A stretch of DNA of 33,954 nucleotides, from positions 1 through 33,954 of the forward strand of contig SVLS01000022.1 in assembly GCA_015067835.1 (NCBI GenBank), in the 5' to 3' direction. Shown in pieces: positions 25,393 through 33,845 of this stretch. The position numbers and the translations under genes were made by a program. How positions within the stretch are numbered: the stretch's first letter is position 1; every line of letters begins with the position of its first letter. The notes beneath the pieces were generated by a model. It searched no databases and had not been told where the DNA came from. It was given only the letters and a program-made list of their open reading frames with translations. This DNA comes from Oscillospiraceae bacterium. GTDB lineage: Bacteria; Bacillota; Clostridia; Oscillospirales; Oscillospiraceae.

Positions 25393-26480
25393 TCCTTACC
25401 TCCAAACAGGCGCTCCCACCAGCTGGGCTTCTTGAGCTGCATTGTGCGTTCCACTGTTTCAGCGTACACCAGATCCACTTTTCCCACGACACTGTCGCCA
25501 ATACAAATATAGGCATTTCCGGCTTTCTTCCCTTTTACCACAGGCGCATAGGCAAAGCCGCATCCGGAAAGGACAATCTGTGGCTTTTCATCCTTGGCGA
25601 CAGGAAAGGAAAAGGAATCCACCGCCAATAGCTCCACCTTCTCCTTCTGCCCGGAAAATACCGTTACATCCCCCAGGCAGTCTCCGGCTTCGATGATTTG
25701 CTGCACTTGATAATTGGAAAAGCCCTTTTCCAGCAAGGTGCTGTGATCCTTCCAGTCGTCTCCATCGTTAATGGTCACGCAAATCAGGCTGCGCCCATCC
25801 CGGGTTGCACTGGAAACCAGAATGCGGCCGGCTGCCTTTGTATAGCCGGTTTTCACTCCGTCTGCCCCCTCTACACGCCACAGCAGCTTGTTGTGGTTTT
25901 GCAAGGAGCGATTTCCGATGCGAACGGATTTGGTAGAAACCGTCTGATAAAAAATGGGGTTTTTCATTGCGTAGGCAGTCAGCTTTGCCAAATCTCTGGC
26001 TGTGGAATAGTGGCTTGGTCCATCCAAGCCATTGGGATTCTGGAAATTCGTGCCGGTCAGATTCAGCTGCCGTGCCTTATCGTTCATCATTGCAACGAAA
26101 CCCTCAACCGTACCGCCGCAATAAATCGCCAGCGCTACCGCCGCATCATTGCCGGAATGGAGCATCATCCCATACAGCAGCTCCTGAAGACTTAGAACTT
26201 CCCCTTCCTTCAGGTAGATGGAAGATCCCTCAATCCCCACTGCCTCTTTGGGAATCTTCATTCGGTCCAGCACATTGCATTGCTCGCAAATCAGCAAAGC
26301 AGTCATAATTTTCGTGGTGCTTGCAATCAAGCTTCGGCTGTCCGCATCCTTTTCATACAGCACACGCCCGGTTTGCGCATCCAGCAAAATCGCTTTTTGC
26401 GCCGAAACAGCCCCCACCGGAAGGGTTAAAAACAGAACGGCAGCCAGAATAGCCGCCGTCCCGGCAAACAATCGTTTCAT
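25389..26480 (-). CDS. dacF: D-alanyl-D-alanine carboxypeptidase (DacF-like PBP5 family)
   Basis: An exported serine carboxypeptidase trimming the terminal D-Ala from peptidoglycan stem peptides. A signal peptide is clear (basic start, hydrophobic core, cleavage near VGAVSA-Q around residue 27). The penicillin-binding motifs are present: STTK (active Ser54, Lys57), SGN (109-111) and KTG followed by YT. The C-terminal PBP5 beta domain has a terminal amphipathic-type stretch rich in Trp/Lys. The ATG at 26480 follows GGTGAGG at short spacing; a GTG three codons upstream (26489) is an alternative. Operon position between gerW and rluB matches other Clostridia. Confidence 0.92.
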   Translation of the reverse strand: MKRLFAGTAAILAAVLFLTLPVGAVSAQKAILLDAQTGRVLYEKDADSRSLIASTTKIMTALLICEQCNVLDRMKIPKEAVGIEGSSIYLKEGEVLSLQELLYGMMLHSGNDAAVALAIYCGGTVEGFVAMMNDKARQLNLTGTNFQNPNGLDGPSHYSTARDLAKLTAYAMKNPIFYQTVSTKSVRIGNRSLQNHNKLLWRVEGADGVKTGYTKAAGRILVSSATRDGRSLICVTINDGDDWKDHSTLLEKGFSNYQVQQIIEAGDCLGDVTVFSGQKEKVELLAVDSFSFPVAKDEKPQIVLSGCGFAYAPVVKGKKAGNAYICIGDSVVGKVDLVYAETVERTMQLKKPSWWERLFGGKE

Positions 26481-26519
26481 TTTCCTCACCCGGGGGTAGT
26501 ATGACCCGGCAAAGAAAAA

Positions 26520-26912
26520 TTATTCCTCGTTTTTCTTCGTGTGAGTATCGATAAAGGATACCACCTTGTCCAAGGTATCAGGAATCATCTCCACAAGACG
26601 GTCTGCCGCCGTATTGGCAGGAACTGCAACCGGCAATACGCGGACAATTCCATCCTTAATCACCAAAAAAGCAATGGGTGTCACCTTTACGCCACCGCCA
26701 ACGCCGCCGCCAAAGGGGTTTTCCTGACCATTCGCATTCTTCGGCACAAAATCGGTACCGCCGCCGGCAAATCCGACACTAACATTGGAGATTGGAATAA
26801 TGGTTACACCATCGGCTGTAGAAATCGGTTCGCCTACAATAGAATTGGCATCCACCATTTCACGAAGCTTTGCAATGGTACTTTCCAGCATATTGGGAAG
26901 ATTCTTGCTCAT
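26520..26912 (-). CDS. ytfJ: GerW family sporulation protein (YtfJ)
   Basis: A 130-aa protein of the YtfJ/GerW family, required for spore germination steps in Bacillus and conserved in Clostridia. It shows the ADGVTIIPISNVSVGFAGGG core, a glycine-rich stretch ENPFGGGVGGGVKVTP and the C-terminal hydrophobic segment (RVLPVAVPANTAADRLVEMIP). It lies 32 bases after scpB. The family suggests spore-forming ancestry, but alone does not show that this organism sporulates. Confidence 0.93.
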   Translation of the reverse strand: MSKNLPNMLESTIAKLREMVDANSIVGEPISTADGVTIIPISNVSVGFAGGGTDFVPKNANGQENPFGGGVGGGVKVTPIAFLVIKDGIVRVLPVAVPANTAADRLVEMIPDTLDKVVSFIDTHTKKNEE

Positions 26913-26944
26913 ATTACTGCACCGCCTTTTTCCTTTGTTAAAAA

Positions 26945-27553
26945 TTAAACAGGTTGTATTTCCGTTGCAGCAGCTTCAACATTCTCCTGCTCCGGTTCTT
27001 GAATCTGTGTCTGCTCGATTATTTCGATGGGTTCACCGAAGTTCACCTTTTCAATGGGAGGCAGTTCCTCCAGAGAAGAAATGCCAAAGGTACGCAAAAA
27101 ATCCGGGGTCGTCTGATACAGAATGGGTCTGCCCGGCACATTCAGGCGACCGGCCTCAGCAATCAGCTTCTTGTTCAGCAAGGCTGCAACAGAATAGGAG
27201 CTGTCCACACCGCGAATCTGCTCAATCATCGCCTTGGTCGCCGGTTGATAATAAGCAACGATAGTCAGCGCTTCCAACTGGGAGGATGACAACTTGGGAG
27301 GCTTGCGTGTTTCCAGCGCTTTCGTGACATACTCTGCCATTTCGCCGGAGGAAACCATCTGATAGCCCTTCTCCAGCTTCAAAATGCGGATACCCCGCCG
27401 TTCAAAGGACAGTGCATCGGAAAGAGCATCTGCAGCCTTTTCCACATCTTTGGCGTCCACCTCCAACGCCATTGCCAAACGGTTCAGCTCCACCCGCTCA
27501 CCGGCGGCAAAGAGGATTGCCTCAATGGCTCTTTGCAATTCATCTCGTTCCAT
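26945..27553 (-). CDS. scpB: segregation and condensation protein B
   Basis: A kleisin-associated subunit (202 aa) of the SMC-ScpAB condensin, with two winged-helix domains (residues about 1-80 and 85-165; AIEAILFAAGERVELNRLA and SSSQLEALTIVAYYQPATK). The C-terminus is acidic and glutamine/glutamate-rich. Its ATG overlaps the scpA stop by one base (TAATG), giving coupled translation and matched amounts of both subunits. Confidence 0.95.
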   Translation of the reverse strand: MERDELQRAIEAILFAAGERVELNRLAMALEVDAKDVEKAADALSDALSFERRGIRILKLEKGYQMVSSGEMAEYVTKALETRKPPKLSSSQLEALTIVAYYQPATKAMIEQIRGVDSSYSVAALLNKKLIAEAGRLNVPGRPILYQTTPDFLRTFGISSLEELPPIEKVNFGEPIEIIEQTQIQEPEQENVEAAATEIQPV

Positions 27554-28350
27554 TAAGTTGCCTCCTCCACATTGGTATTGGTACCGTCTACCAAGCGAAC
27601 ATTGGGATTATCCCCATTCACATCATCTTCCAAACTTACGGAATTTGTTTTACACAATTCCAGCACAGCCAAAAAGGTCGCCACAATCTCCGAACGGCTT
27701 TTATTGCCCTTAAACAGGTTTTTCAGCCGTTCCACACCCCGCAAAACCAACCGGCGAATCACTTCCGTTGCCTTACGGGTGACCGGATACCGCTCCTTGC
27801 CCACAATGCCCTTGAAATTCACCGTCGGCGGCGGCAGGCGCTGCTGACTGCGTTCTGCAATGACATCCAGCGACAAAAGCAAATCCTGCAGCTCGTGCTG
27901 ATAGCGATAGGTCTGATCCTTGCGCAGCGGCTCCGGCTCCTTTGTAAACAGGCAGCGGCCGATTTCATTCCGCGGTTCCAGCCAGGTGACTGCCAGACGG
28001 ATTTGCTCAATCGCTTCCTTACGCTGACGCTCAATTAGAGACTGCCGCAGCAAGTCCAATTCGCTTTCCGCCTCCGCCTGCTCTGCGGCTGACAGGAGCA
28101 TTTTGGTTTTAATCAGCATCAAATGAGACGCCATGGTAATAAACTCACTGGCAATCTCCATATCCAGGCGCTTCATCTCATCTAAGTATGCAAGATACTG
28201 CTCCAAAATGGCCGTAATGGACACATCCTGAATCTCTATTTTATTTTTGCTCAAAAGCAAGAAAATAACATCCAGAGGACCTTCAAAATCCTCCATTCGC
28301 TCATTACGGGTGCGGACGATTCCCTCCAGGCGATACTGCGGTTGTCCCAT
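27553..28350 (-). CDS. scpA: segregation and condensation protein A
   Basis: The kleisin subunit (265 aa) that bridges the SMC heads. The N-terminal family signature is visible as FEGPLDVIFLLLSKNKIEIQ (residues about 23-42), followed by MEIASEFITMASHLMLIKTKMLL. The C-terminal winged helix contains FLAVLELCK. The ATG follows AAGGAG at 5 bases. First gene of the scpA-scpB-gerW-dacF-rluB operon. Confidence 0.95.
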   Translation of the reverse strand: MGQPQYRLEGIVRTRNERMEDFEGPLDVIFLLLSKNKIEIQDVSITAILEQYLAYLDEMKRLDMEIASEFITMASHLMLIKTKMLLSAAEQAEAESELDLLRQSLIERQRKEAIEQIRLAVTWLEPRNEIGRCLFTKEPEPLRKDQTYRYQHELQDLLLSLDVIAERSQQRLPPPTVNFKGIVGKERYPVTRKATEVIRRLVLRGVERLKNLFKGNKSRSEIVATFLAVLELCKTNSVSLEDDVNGDNPNVRLVDGTNTNVEEAT

Positions 28351-28389
28351 ATCGGCTCCTTACCATACTTTTCCACAATAATTTATTCT

Positions 28390-28418
28390 ATTATACCACG
28401 AAATGCGCCCTTGCGCAA
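28390..28418 (-). promoter_or_regulatory. sigma-A promoter of the scpA operon
   Basis: On the minus strand: TTGCGC, 17-base spacer, consensus TATAAT. A small inverted repeat (TGCGC/GCGCA) overlaps the -35; it could also act as a weak hairpin at the end of the preceding dehydrogenase transcript. Confidence 0.7.
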
Positions 28419-28436
28419 GTATTTGAACTGTCTTCG

Positions 28437-29606
28437 TCAAACACTTTCCAGAAAACGGTCGGTTGCTGTTTCCGCATACCGCTCGAACCAGCCTTTATCC
28501 CGCAAATAAAACATAATGGTATACCGGTCCCGCATCGGAAGTGCCCGATAAATGCCATCTAGAATTTCTTCCCGATTCAAAACAACGGAAGGAACCTTCA
28601 TCTTTTGACAGAATTCCTCCACTCCGTCAAAATACGGCAGATATTTCCCAATTAACTCCTTTAAATGGGAATCATCTGTTTCCTGATACAGCATCCGATA
28701 CATCTCTATAACGATCCGGGTTGCCTGGCAAACCTCCAGACCGTGCAAATTGGGTTTTTTGTGGTTCGCCACATCGTGGAGCTCCCAGGCGTGGGCAATA
28801 ATATGCTCAGCGCCGGAAGCAGGTCTGGAATTACCGGTATAGGCCATTCCCAAACCCGTCACCATAAAGCCTTCCATCACGTTGGCAATGCAGCCAGGAT
28901 CCCGCTTTTCCAGAAAATAGCCATTATTCAGGCATAAATTTGTTGCATCAATGACCTGATCTGCAATCTGCTTGCAGTAATAATCTCCATTATAATCCCG
29001 TGCCAACTCCCAATCCAGAATGCCTGTATATTTTCCGAACATATCACCAATTCCTGCCAGGAGCATATCCCAGGGCGCATCCTTCAGGATGTCAGTATCG
29101 GCAATAATGTACTTGGGTGTTGTACATTTGATGGTGCGCTTGGTGCCATCGCACAAGAAGGGCGTGCCTGCGGAGGCATAACCATCCATAGACGGTGCCG
29201 TTGCTGCTACACCGTAGGGAATCCCCAGACGGTAGGAAGCCAACCGACAGCTGTCATTCACCGTTCCGGAGCCAACCGCTAGAATAAAGTCCGGCAGCGG
29301 AGAAAAACCGCTGGGATCGGCCTCTGCATCCAGATCGTACAAATGCGTGACGATGTTGCCCAAGGTTTCATAATCCGGAAGCGGATTCTTCTTCAAAATC
29401 AGCTTATGAGAAAACATTCTGTTCTCTTTGAGAATCTGCTCTGCCTTCTGACCCAGTGCCTGATAGGTATCCGGGTCACAAACCATATAAACGGCGCGAT
29501 AATTCTTCAGCATCTGCGGCAATTTCTGAATCGCTCCGGATTCAATGATATAATCCTCCAAGGATGCTTGATGCACGCGTCCGCAGTCACATTCCAGTTT
29601 AAACAT
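28437..29606 (-). CDS. egsA: sn-glycerol-1-phosphate dehydrogenase (AraM/EgsA family)
   Basis: A 389-aa metal-dependent alcohol dehydrogenase-like protein. It reduces dihydroxyacetone phosphate to sn-glycerol-1-phosphate in characterised relatives (archaeal EgsA and B. subtilis AraM). The nucleotide site is AVGSGTVNDSCR (about 110-121), then TAPSMDGYASAGTP. Metal ligands are Asp188 (AGIGDMFGK), His268 (GAEHIIAHAW) and His288 (LHGLE). The ATG at 29606 has AAGGAGG 6 bases upstream; an upstream extension would run through the promoter. A related dehydroquinate synthase-like activity cannot be excluded. In B. subtilis the product feeds PcrB; no pcrB is in this window. Confidence 0.85.
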   Translation of the reverse strand: MFKLECDCGRVHQASLEDYIIESGAIQKLPQMLKNYRAVYMVCDPDTYQALGQKAEQILKENRMFSHKLILKKNPLPDYETLGNIVTHLYDLDAEADPSGFSPLPDFILAVGSGTVNDSCRLASYRLGIPYGVAATAPSMDGYASAGTPFLCDGTKRTIKCTTPKYIIADTDILKDAPWDMLLAGIGDMFGKYTGILDWELARDYNGDYYCKQIADQVIDATNLCLNNGYFLEKRDPGCIANVMEGFMVTGLGMAYTGNSRPASGAEHIIAHAWELHDVANHKKPNLHGLEVCQATRIVIEMYRMLYQETDDSHLKELIGKYLPYFDGVEEFCQKMKVPSVVLNREEILDGIYRALPMRDRYTIMFYLRDKGWFERYAETATDRFLESV

Positions 29607-29641
29607 ACTTTTCCTCCTTAATTTGGAAATTATTGTTTTAT

Positions 29642-29670
29642 ATAGTAGCACATTTTCAGCCAAAAGGCAA
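29642..29670 (-). promoter_or_regulatory. candidate promoter of the glycerol-1-phosphate dehydrogenase gene
   Basis: On the minus strand: TTGCCT, 17-base spacer, TACTAT. An overlapping TATAAA offers another register. Confidence 0.5.
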
Positions 29671-29733
29671 GATAATGGCATTCCGAAGAGCGCATTAACC
29701 TAAGAAAATATGCTGATTCTGATTAAAACCTCT

Positions 29734-29761
29734 TTGCAAGACACTGTAAATGATGTATAAT
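29734..29761 (+). promoter_or_regulatory. sigma-A promoter of the fumarase genes
   Basis: TTGCAA, 16-base spacer, consensus TATAAT, about 33 bases before the start of the alpha subunit. Confidence 0.7.
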
Positions 29762-29794
29762 GAACGTAACGAAACGATTTTGGGAGGAATGAAG

Positions 29795-30634
29795 ATGCGC
29801 AACATCGACGCACAGTTGATTACGCAGACTGTCAAGCGGCTGTGTATTGAGGCAAACTGCCAGCTGCCCAGCGACATCAAGGCTCGCATCGACAAAGCCC
29901 TGTGTGCGGAGCCCTGGGAATACGCCAGGGGGATTTTGGAGCAAATCACAGAGAATTACCGGATCGCTGAAAATCAAAATGTACCCATCTGTCAAGATAC
30001 AGGTGTAGCCTGTGTCTTTTTAAAAATCGGACAGGATGTACATATTAACGGTAATCTGGAAGATGCCGTGAACGAGGGTGTGCGGCAGGGCTATGGCGAA
30101 GGCTATTTGCGAAAAAGTGTCGTGCGCGACCCGCTGGACCGGATAAATACCGGTGACAATACCCCCGCAATGATTTACTGCGAGCTCGTAAACGGCGATC
30201 AGATTGAAATTACTGTCGCCCCAAAGGGCTTCGGCAGTGAGAATATGAGCCAAATCAAAATGCTCCGCCCATCTGACGGTGTAGAAGGCGTAAAAGCATT
30301 TGTTCAGAAGGTGGTGGAGGATGCCGGTCCAAATCCCTGCCCCCCTATCGTGGTGGGTGTCGGCATTGGCGGCACTTTTGACAAAGCAGCCTATCTTGCT
30401 AAAAAGGCCTTGCTCCGTCCTACGGATGTTGCCAACGAAAATCCTTTCTATGCCAATTTGGAGCAGGAGCTTCTGTCTCTCATCAATGCTTCCGGCATAG
30501 GCGCTCAGGGTTTTGGTGGGCAGACAACCGCCCTGGCCGTAAATATCGAAGCATATCCCACGCATATTGCCGGTCTGCCTGTGGCGGTTAATATTAACTG
30601 TCACGTGACACGGCACAAAACAGAGGTGCTTTGA
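29795..30634 (+). CDS. class I fumarate hydratase alpha subunit
   Basis: N-terminal half of the oxygen-sensitive 4Fe-4S fumarase (279 aa), interconverting fumarate and malate as a complex with the following beta subunit. Features are VPICQDTGVA with a cluster cysteine (Cys66), RDPLDRINTGDNTP, the APKGFGSENMS segment, and GVGIGGTFDKAAYLAKKAL. The start is placed at the ATG at 29795 because GGGAGG is 7 bases before it; upstream ATGs overlap the ribosome site or the promoter. A tartrate dehydratase activity in the same family cannot be excluded. Confidence 0.9.
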   Translation: MRNIDAQLITQTVKRLCIEANCQLPSDIKARIDKALCAEPWEYARGILEQITENYRIAENQNVPICQDTGVACVFLKIGQDVHINGNLEDAVNEGVRQGYGEGYLRKSVVRDPLDRINTGDNTPAMIYCELVNGDQIEITVAPKGFGSENMSQIKMLRPSDGVEGVKAFVQKVVEDAGPNPCPPIVVGVGIGGTFDKAAYLAKKALLRPTDVANENPFYANLEQELLSLINASGIGAQGFGGQTTALAVNIEAYPTHIAGLPVAVNINCHVTRHKTEVL

Positions 30635-30635
30635 T

Positions 30636-31214
30636 ATGAATAACATACGAATCACTACTCCCCTGACCAAAGAAGCTGCCAGGGCTCTGAGAGCCGGCGA
30701 TTGCTGTCTGATTTCCGGCGTTATTTACACGGCAAGAGATGCCGCTCACAAGCGTCTATGCGAATTGATTGCCCAAAAACAACCTTTGCCGCTTGATGTT
30801 GAAAACAACATTCTTTACTTTGTCGGGCCTACGCCTGCCAAGCCCGGCTCCGTGATCGGTTCTGCCGGTCCCACGACCTCCTACCGTATGGATGCATACA
30901 GTCCTGCCTTGATCCAAAAGGGATTAACCGGAATGATCGGAAAGGGAAAACGCGGGCCGGAAGTCGTCCGTGCTATGCAGGCACACAGCGCCGTCTACTT
31001 CGGCGCCATCGGTGGCTGCGGTGCTCTCCTTAGCCAATGCATCAAGGAATCGCAGACCATTGCCTATGAAGATTTGGGTGCTGAAGCCATTTACCGCCTG
31101 GTTGTGGAGGATTTTCCCGTGGTGGTCATCATTGACAGCTATGGAAACAATTTATACGAAGACGGGCAAAGAAGGTATTTAGATAGCATCAATAAACAAC
31201 AAAGGACATCCTGA
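30636..31214 (+). CDS. class I fumarate hydratase beta subunit
   Basis: C-terminal half of the two-subunit fumarase (192 aa). It shows GPTPAKPGSVIGSAGPTTSYRM, a substrate-binding signature, GMIGKGKRG, and GGCGALLSQ. It begins 1 base after the alpha stop with GAGGTG in front, so the two subunits are made together. Its TGA stop lies exactly in the loop of the operon terminator. Confidence 0.92.
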   Translation: MNNIRITTPLTKEAARALRAGDCCLISGVIYTARDAAHKRLCELIAQKQPLPLDVENNILYFVGPTPAKPGSVIGSAGPTTSYRMDAYSPALIQKGLTGMIGKGKRGPEVVRAMQAHSAVYFGAIGGCGALLSQCIKESQTIAYEDLGAEAIYRLVVEDFPVVVIIDSYGNNLYEDGQRRYLDSINKQQRTS

Positions 31215-31232
31215 GGATGTCCTTTGTATTTA
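31200..31232. terminator. terminator of the fumarase genes, facing plsY
   Basis: A 12-bp perfect stem (CAAAGGACATCC) with loop TGA, which is the beta-subunit stop codon, then a T/A-rich tail GTATTT. The converging plsY ends immediately beyond it; the minus-strand tail (TTGTTGTTT) could also work weakly. Confidence 0.75.
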
Positions 31233-31234
31233 AA

Positions 31235-31852
31235 TTACTTAAAGCTGAATTTCTTCTCTGTGCCGTGGAGCAATCTGTTGATATTCCCGTGATGGCGCAC
31301 AATCAGAATCAGCACCTCTGTGCCGTAAAGCCATAGCACGGCAGGCGAGTCCACACCCGCAAGCAGTAAATAGAAAAATGCTGCCGCCATTGCACCCATC
31401 GTGGACAGAGACATATACTTTGAACACAGGAACAAAATCGTCCAGGCTGCGGTAGCTACAACGCCGGCCTTCCAGCTGATAAACCAAATCAGGGAGAATA
31501 AAACCAGGAAGCCCTTGCCGCCCTTGAGGCCGTACCACACCGGGAGGATATGCCCCAGCATACAGAAAAGGCCGGTATATGCTGCGCCGTACTGATAGCC
31601 CATTTTATGGACATGAAACAGATATGCAAAGGAAGCAATCACCAGAGCAGCTTTTGTCAAATCCAGTACAAAAACCCACCAGGCCCACTGATTACCGAAG
31701 GAGCGTTTGAAATTTGTAAAGCCCGGATTTCCGCTGCCGCATTCCCGAATATCCTTCTTGTAAATTGTCTTTGACAAAATAATGGCAGGATTCAAGCCAA
31801 CAATCAAATATGCGCATGCCGCGGATAAAATATGTAGCGTAATCGGATTCAT
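31235..31852 (-). CDS. plsY: glycerol-3-phosphate acyltransferase PlsY
   Basis: Polytopic membrane acyltransferase (205 aa) putting an acyl group from acyl phosphate on glycerol-3-phosphate, the first step of phospholipid synthesis. The three PlsY motifs are recognisable: GSGNPGFTNFKRSFG (canonical SGNxGATN is altered to SGNPGFTN), GLKGGKG, and RHHGNINRLLHGTE. Several hydrophobic helices separate them. The ATG at 31852 follows AAGGGAG; a longer reading to 31957 would swallow the promoter and is rejected. It appears monocistronic. Confidence 0.9.
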   Translation of the reverse strand: MNPITLHILSAACAYLIVGLNPAIILSKTIYKKDIRECGSGNPGFTNFKRSFGNQWAWWVFVLDLTKAALVIASFAYLFHVHKMGYQYGAAYTGLFCMLGHILPVWYGLKGGKGFLVLFSLIWFISWKAGVVATAAWTILFLCSKYMSLSTMGAMAAAFFYLLLAGVDSPAVLWLYGTEVLILIVRHHGNINRLLHGTEKKFSFK

Positions 31853-31916
31853 TTTTCTTCTCCCTTTCTGTAATTTTTCACAGATAAGCGCCGGGAAATG
31901 ATTGTTTAATGCATTT

Positions 31917-31944
31917 ATTATAACACAAAACCGATAATTTACAA
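31917..31944 (-). promoter_or_regulatory. sigma-A promoter of plsY
   Basis: On the minus strand: TTGTAA, 16-base spacer, consensus TATAAT, followed by a leader of about 57 bases to the ATG. Confidence 0.7.
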
Positions 31945-32010
31945 GTATGTGGCGCATTTTTTCTGATTAGCGCTTAAAAAGCCATTTTTACAACAAATTT
32001 CTCGCAGACC

Positions 32011-32039
32011 TTGCATTTTCCGGCAAACTGTTTTATAAT
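32011..32039 (+). promoter_or_regulatory. sigma-A promoter of the zinc-ribbon membrane protein
   Basis: TTGCAT, 17-base spacer, consensus TATAAT, with AAGGAGG and the ATG about 25-35 bases downstream. Confidence 0.8.
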
Positions 32040-32073
32040 GGAAAAAAAGAAACCAAAATAAGGAGGAACTACT

Positions 32074-32583
32074 ATGTACGTATGTACCAACTGTGGAAAA
32101 GCCACCGCAAATCCCGCCAATTTTTGCGATGTATGCGGCGCACCTCTGGCGGTGCAGCCCGATCCCCAGCCCCAGTATTATCAGCCCCAGCCTCAATATT
32201 ATCAGCCCAAGCCGGTTGAGCCCCCTATGCCCAGTAAGGGCAAGAGCATTGCCGGTATGGCCATCGGTATTGCCGGCTTTGTGTACGGCGTTCTTGGTAT
32301 GCTCTTTCTTTTCTTCGTTTTGATCGGTCTTGGTGTCGCCGAGGGCTACCGGGCTGAAGAAGGAATCAGCTTGATGGGCTTTGGTTATTGCTTTGCCTTC
32401 GGTATTGAAAGCCTTCCCCTCTCCATCGTTGGTATGTGTCTGGGCAACAGCAGCATCAATGACGGCTGCACGCTCCGCACTGCCTCTCTTGCAAAGACCT
32501 TCGGCAAAATCGGCACAATCTTCGGTTCAATCTTGCTCGGATTTGCGTTTATTTTCCTTGCTATCTTTGCAGGCGGTCTGTAA
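32074..32583 (+). CDS. zinc-ribbon membrane protein of unknown function
   Basis: A 169-aa protein with an N-terminal zinc ribbon (Cys4, Cys7, Cys18, Cys21), a proline/glutamine/tyrosine-rich linker (about 28-50) with a repeated PQPQYYQ unit, and two to three hydrophobic segments at about 57-80, 100-122 and 138-168. This zinc ribbon plus DUF4190-like hydrophobic layout is common in Gram-positive bacteria but has no assigned function. It is transcribed alone from a strong promoter to a strong terminator. AAGGAGG precedes the ATG. Confidence 0.85.
   Translation: MYVCTNCGKATANPANFCDVCGAPLAVQPDPQPQYYQPQPQYYQPKPVEPPMPSKGKSIAGMAIGIAGFVYGVLGMLFLFFVLIGLGVAEGYRAEEGISLMGFGYCFAFGIESLPLSIVGMCLGNSSINDGCTLRTASLAKTFGKIGTIFGSILLGFAFIFLAIFAGGL
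32164..32205 (+). repeat. two tandem 21-bp units in the zinc-ribbon gene
   Basis: Two adjacent in-frame 21-base units, differing at a few bases, encode PQPQYYQ twice (residues 31-37 and 38-44) in the linker between zinc ribbon and membrane region. Copy number may vary between strains. Confidence 0.7.
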
Positions 32584-32595
32584 TTGCATCTATCT

Positions 32596-32627
32596 AAAAA
32601 GACATCCCCACGGGGATGTCTTTTTTT
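32596..32627. terminator. bidirectional terminator after the zinc-ribbon gene
   Basis: AAAAAGACATCCCC pairs with GGGGATGTCTTTTT, followed by further T on the plus strand. The A-tract on the left arm makes a T-run for the minus strand too, so it also serves the converging SGNH gene. Confidence 0.9.
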
Positions 32628-32665
32628 CGGCTTCAGCGGGTTCTTTCACTCAAATTGACCCAATT

Positions 32666-33688
32666 TTACTCGGATTGCAGCATCTGTTTTACGCACTGTG
32701 ATAAATGTTCAAAATAGAAATCAAAACCGCTGTCATTGGGATGCAGCTTCAGGTCAGCATACAAATTTTCATCCTGCGGAACGAATTCAAAGCCTTGAAT
32801 CAGCGAAATATGACCATACTTTGCTACCTGTTGCTGAATCATTCCTGCTACGTCTTCAAATTTCCCAAAAACCCTGCTTTCATTCTTATCTTTACGCCAT
32901 ATAGGAGTAATCACGAAAATCTTTGAACTGGGGTAACTGTTATGCAGATTATAAAAAAATTCTTTACAGTTGTACGCAAACTCTTCCGCTGTGCACTTGC
33001 TCCAATCGTTTGTGCCGTATGCCACGGTTATGTAGTCCGGTACAAACTCTTCCTTCACTGCCGGCAGCTCAGGGAAAAATATTTCGCCGCCAATCGCTTT
33101 GTTATGCTCCTCAGCATCCAGCATATTGGCAAGTCTTGAAATATACTTATTGCTGGGACTCAAGGCATCATAGCCCTGGGTGATTGAATCTCCAAAGCAA
33201 AGCATTTTTTTAGCAGACTTGCGGGGTACGATAAATGAATCGTCGTCAAGAACAAGTTCTTTCACCACAGCGCAGACCGACCAGGGGAAGTAAATACATA
33301 CTTCCTTATCCCCTTCTCCAAGGTTGAATTTTTTAGAAAACTCTCCCTGCGGAAATTTCAGGGGCGGATAGCATTGAGGTATGTCCATATCTGAAAAATT
33401 ATCTAAGGTATCCACTTTTAAGCCGTTAACGAATATATCAAATGCAAAATAAGTTCTGCTTGATCCTCTGGTAATTTCCGTTCGTAAAAACAATGTTTTA
33501 CTATTCGTGGAAAAACGAATTTGTATGCCGGATGTGGAAAATGTTTTCAAATAAAAATCGTCGCTGCGATTCTTATAGAGCTCCTCTTGCTGTTTTGTAA
33601 AGCGGTAGAAGTGAATGTGGCTATCAATTTCCTCAATTCTGACCGCGCCTGTCGTTATAGTTCTAATTTGCGACAAATTCAACTTCAT
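32666..33688 (-). CDS. SGNH/GDSL hydrolase with N-terminal beta-sandwich (CE2-like esterase)
   Basis: A 340-aa two-domain protein. Residues 1-155 look like an all-beta accessory domain, as in carbohydrate esterase family 2. Residues 160-340 are an SGNH hydrolase: GDSIT with nucleophile Ser168, the glycine block around 200, GTND with Asn227, and DLKLHPND with His316 and a candidate Asp312. There is no signal peptide, so it probably acts inside the cell, perhaps removing acetyl groups from imported sugars; this is inferred from the family. It has its own promoter. Base composition is more A/T-rich than the core genes around it. Confidence 0.85.
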   Translation of the reverse strand: MKLNLSQIRTITTGAVRIEEIDSHIHFYRFTKQQEELYKNRSDDFYLKTFSTSGIQIRFSTNSKTLFLRTEITRGSSRTYFAFDIFVNGLKVDTLDNFSDMDIPQCYPPLKFPQGEFSKKFNLGEGDKEVCIYFPWSVCAVVKELVLDDDSFIVPRKSAKKMLCFGDSITQGYDALSPSNKYISRLANMLDAEEHNKAIGGEIFFPELPAVKEEFVPDYITVAYGTNDWSKCTAEEFAYNCKEFFYNLHNSYPSSKIFVITPIWRKDKNESRVFGKFEDVAGMIQQQVAKYGHISLIQGFEFVPQDENLYADLKLHPNDSGFDFYFEHLSQCVKQMLQSE

Positions 33689-33708
33689 TTTATCACCGCC
33701 TTGGGTAG

Positions 33709-33737
33709 ATTATAGCAGAAAGACGGCAATAAATCAA
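33709..33737 (-). promoter_or_regulatory. sigma-A promoter of the SGNH hydrolase gene
   Basis: On the minus strand: TTGATT, 17-base spacer, consensus TATAAT. The leader is only about 15 bases, holding GGCGGTGA as ribosome site. Confidence 0.75.
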
Positions 33738-33755
33738 TGCAGAGCAAACTTAGTT

Positions 33756-33792
33756 GCAAAAAACTCCGATGCTATGCATCGGAGTTTTTTGC
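33756..33792. terminator. strong terminator hairpin at the right end
   Basis: A perfect 17-bp stem (GCAAAAAACTCCGATGC and its complement) with loop TAT. Both arms include six A/T, so it can work in either direction. It most likely ends the partial gene entering from the right on the minus strand, about 50 bases after that gene's stop. Confidence 0.85.
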
Positions 33793-33845
33793 TGGGAGTT
33801 TTGAACTTAATGACACGAATTCAAAACGCCTGAAAACCATTTTTG

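Noticed and set aside
28403..28418. TGCGC/GCGCA hairpin as a terminator for the glycerol-1-phosphate dehydrogenase gene
   Set aside because: The stem is only about 5 bp with no T-run and it coincides with the scpA -35; too weak to call as a terminator.
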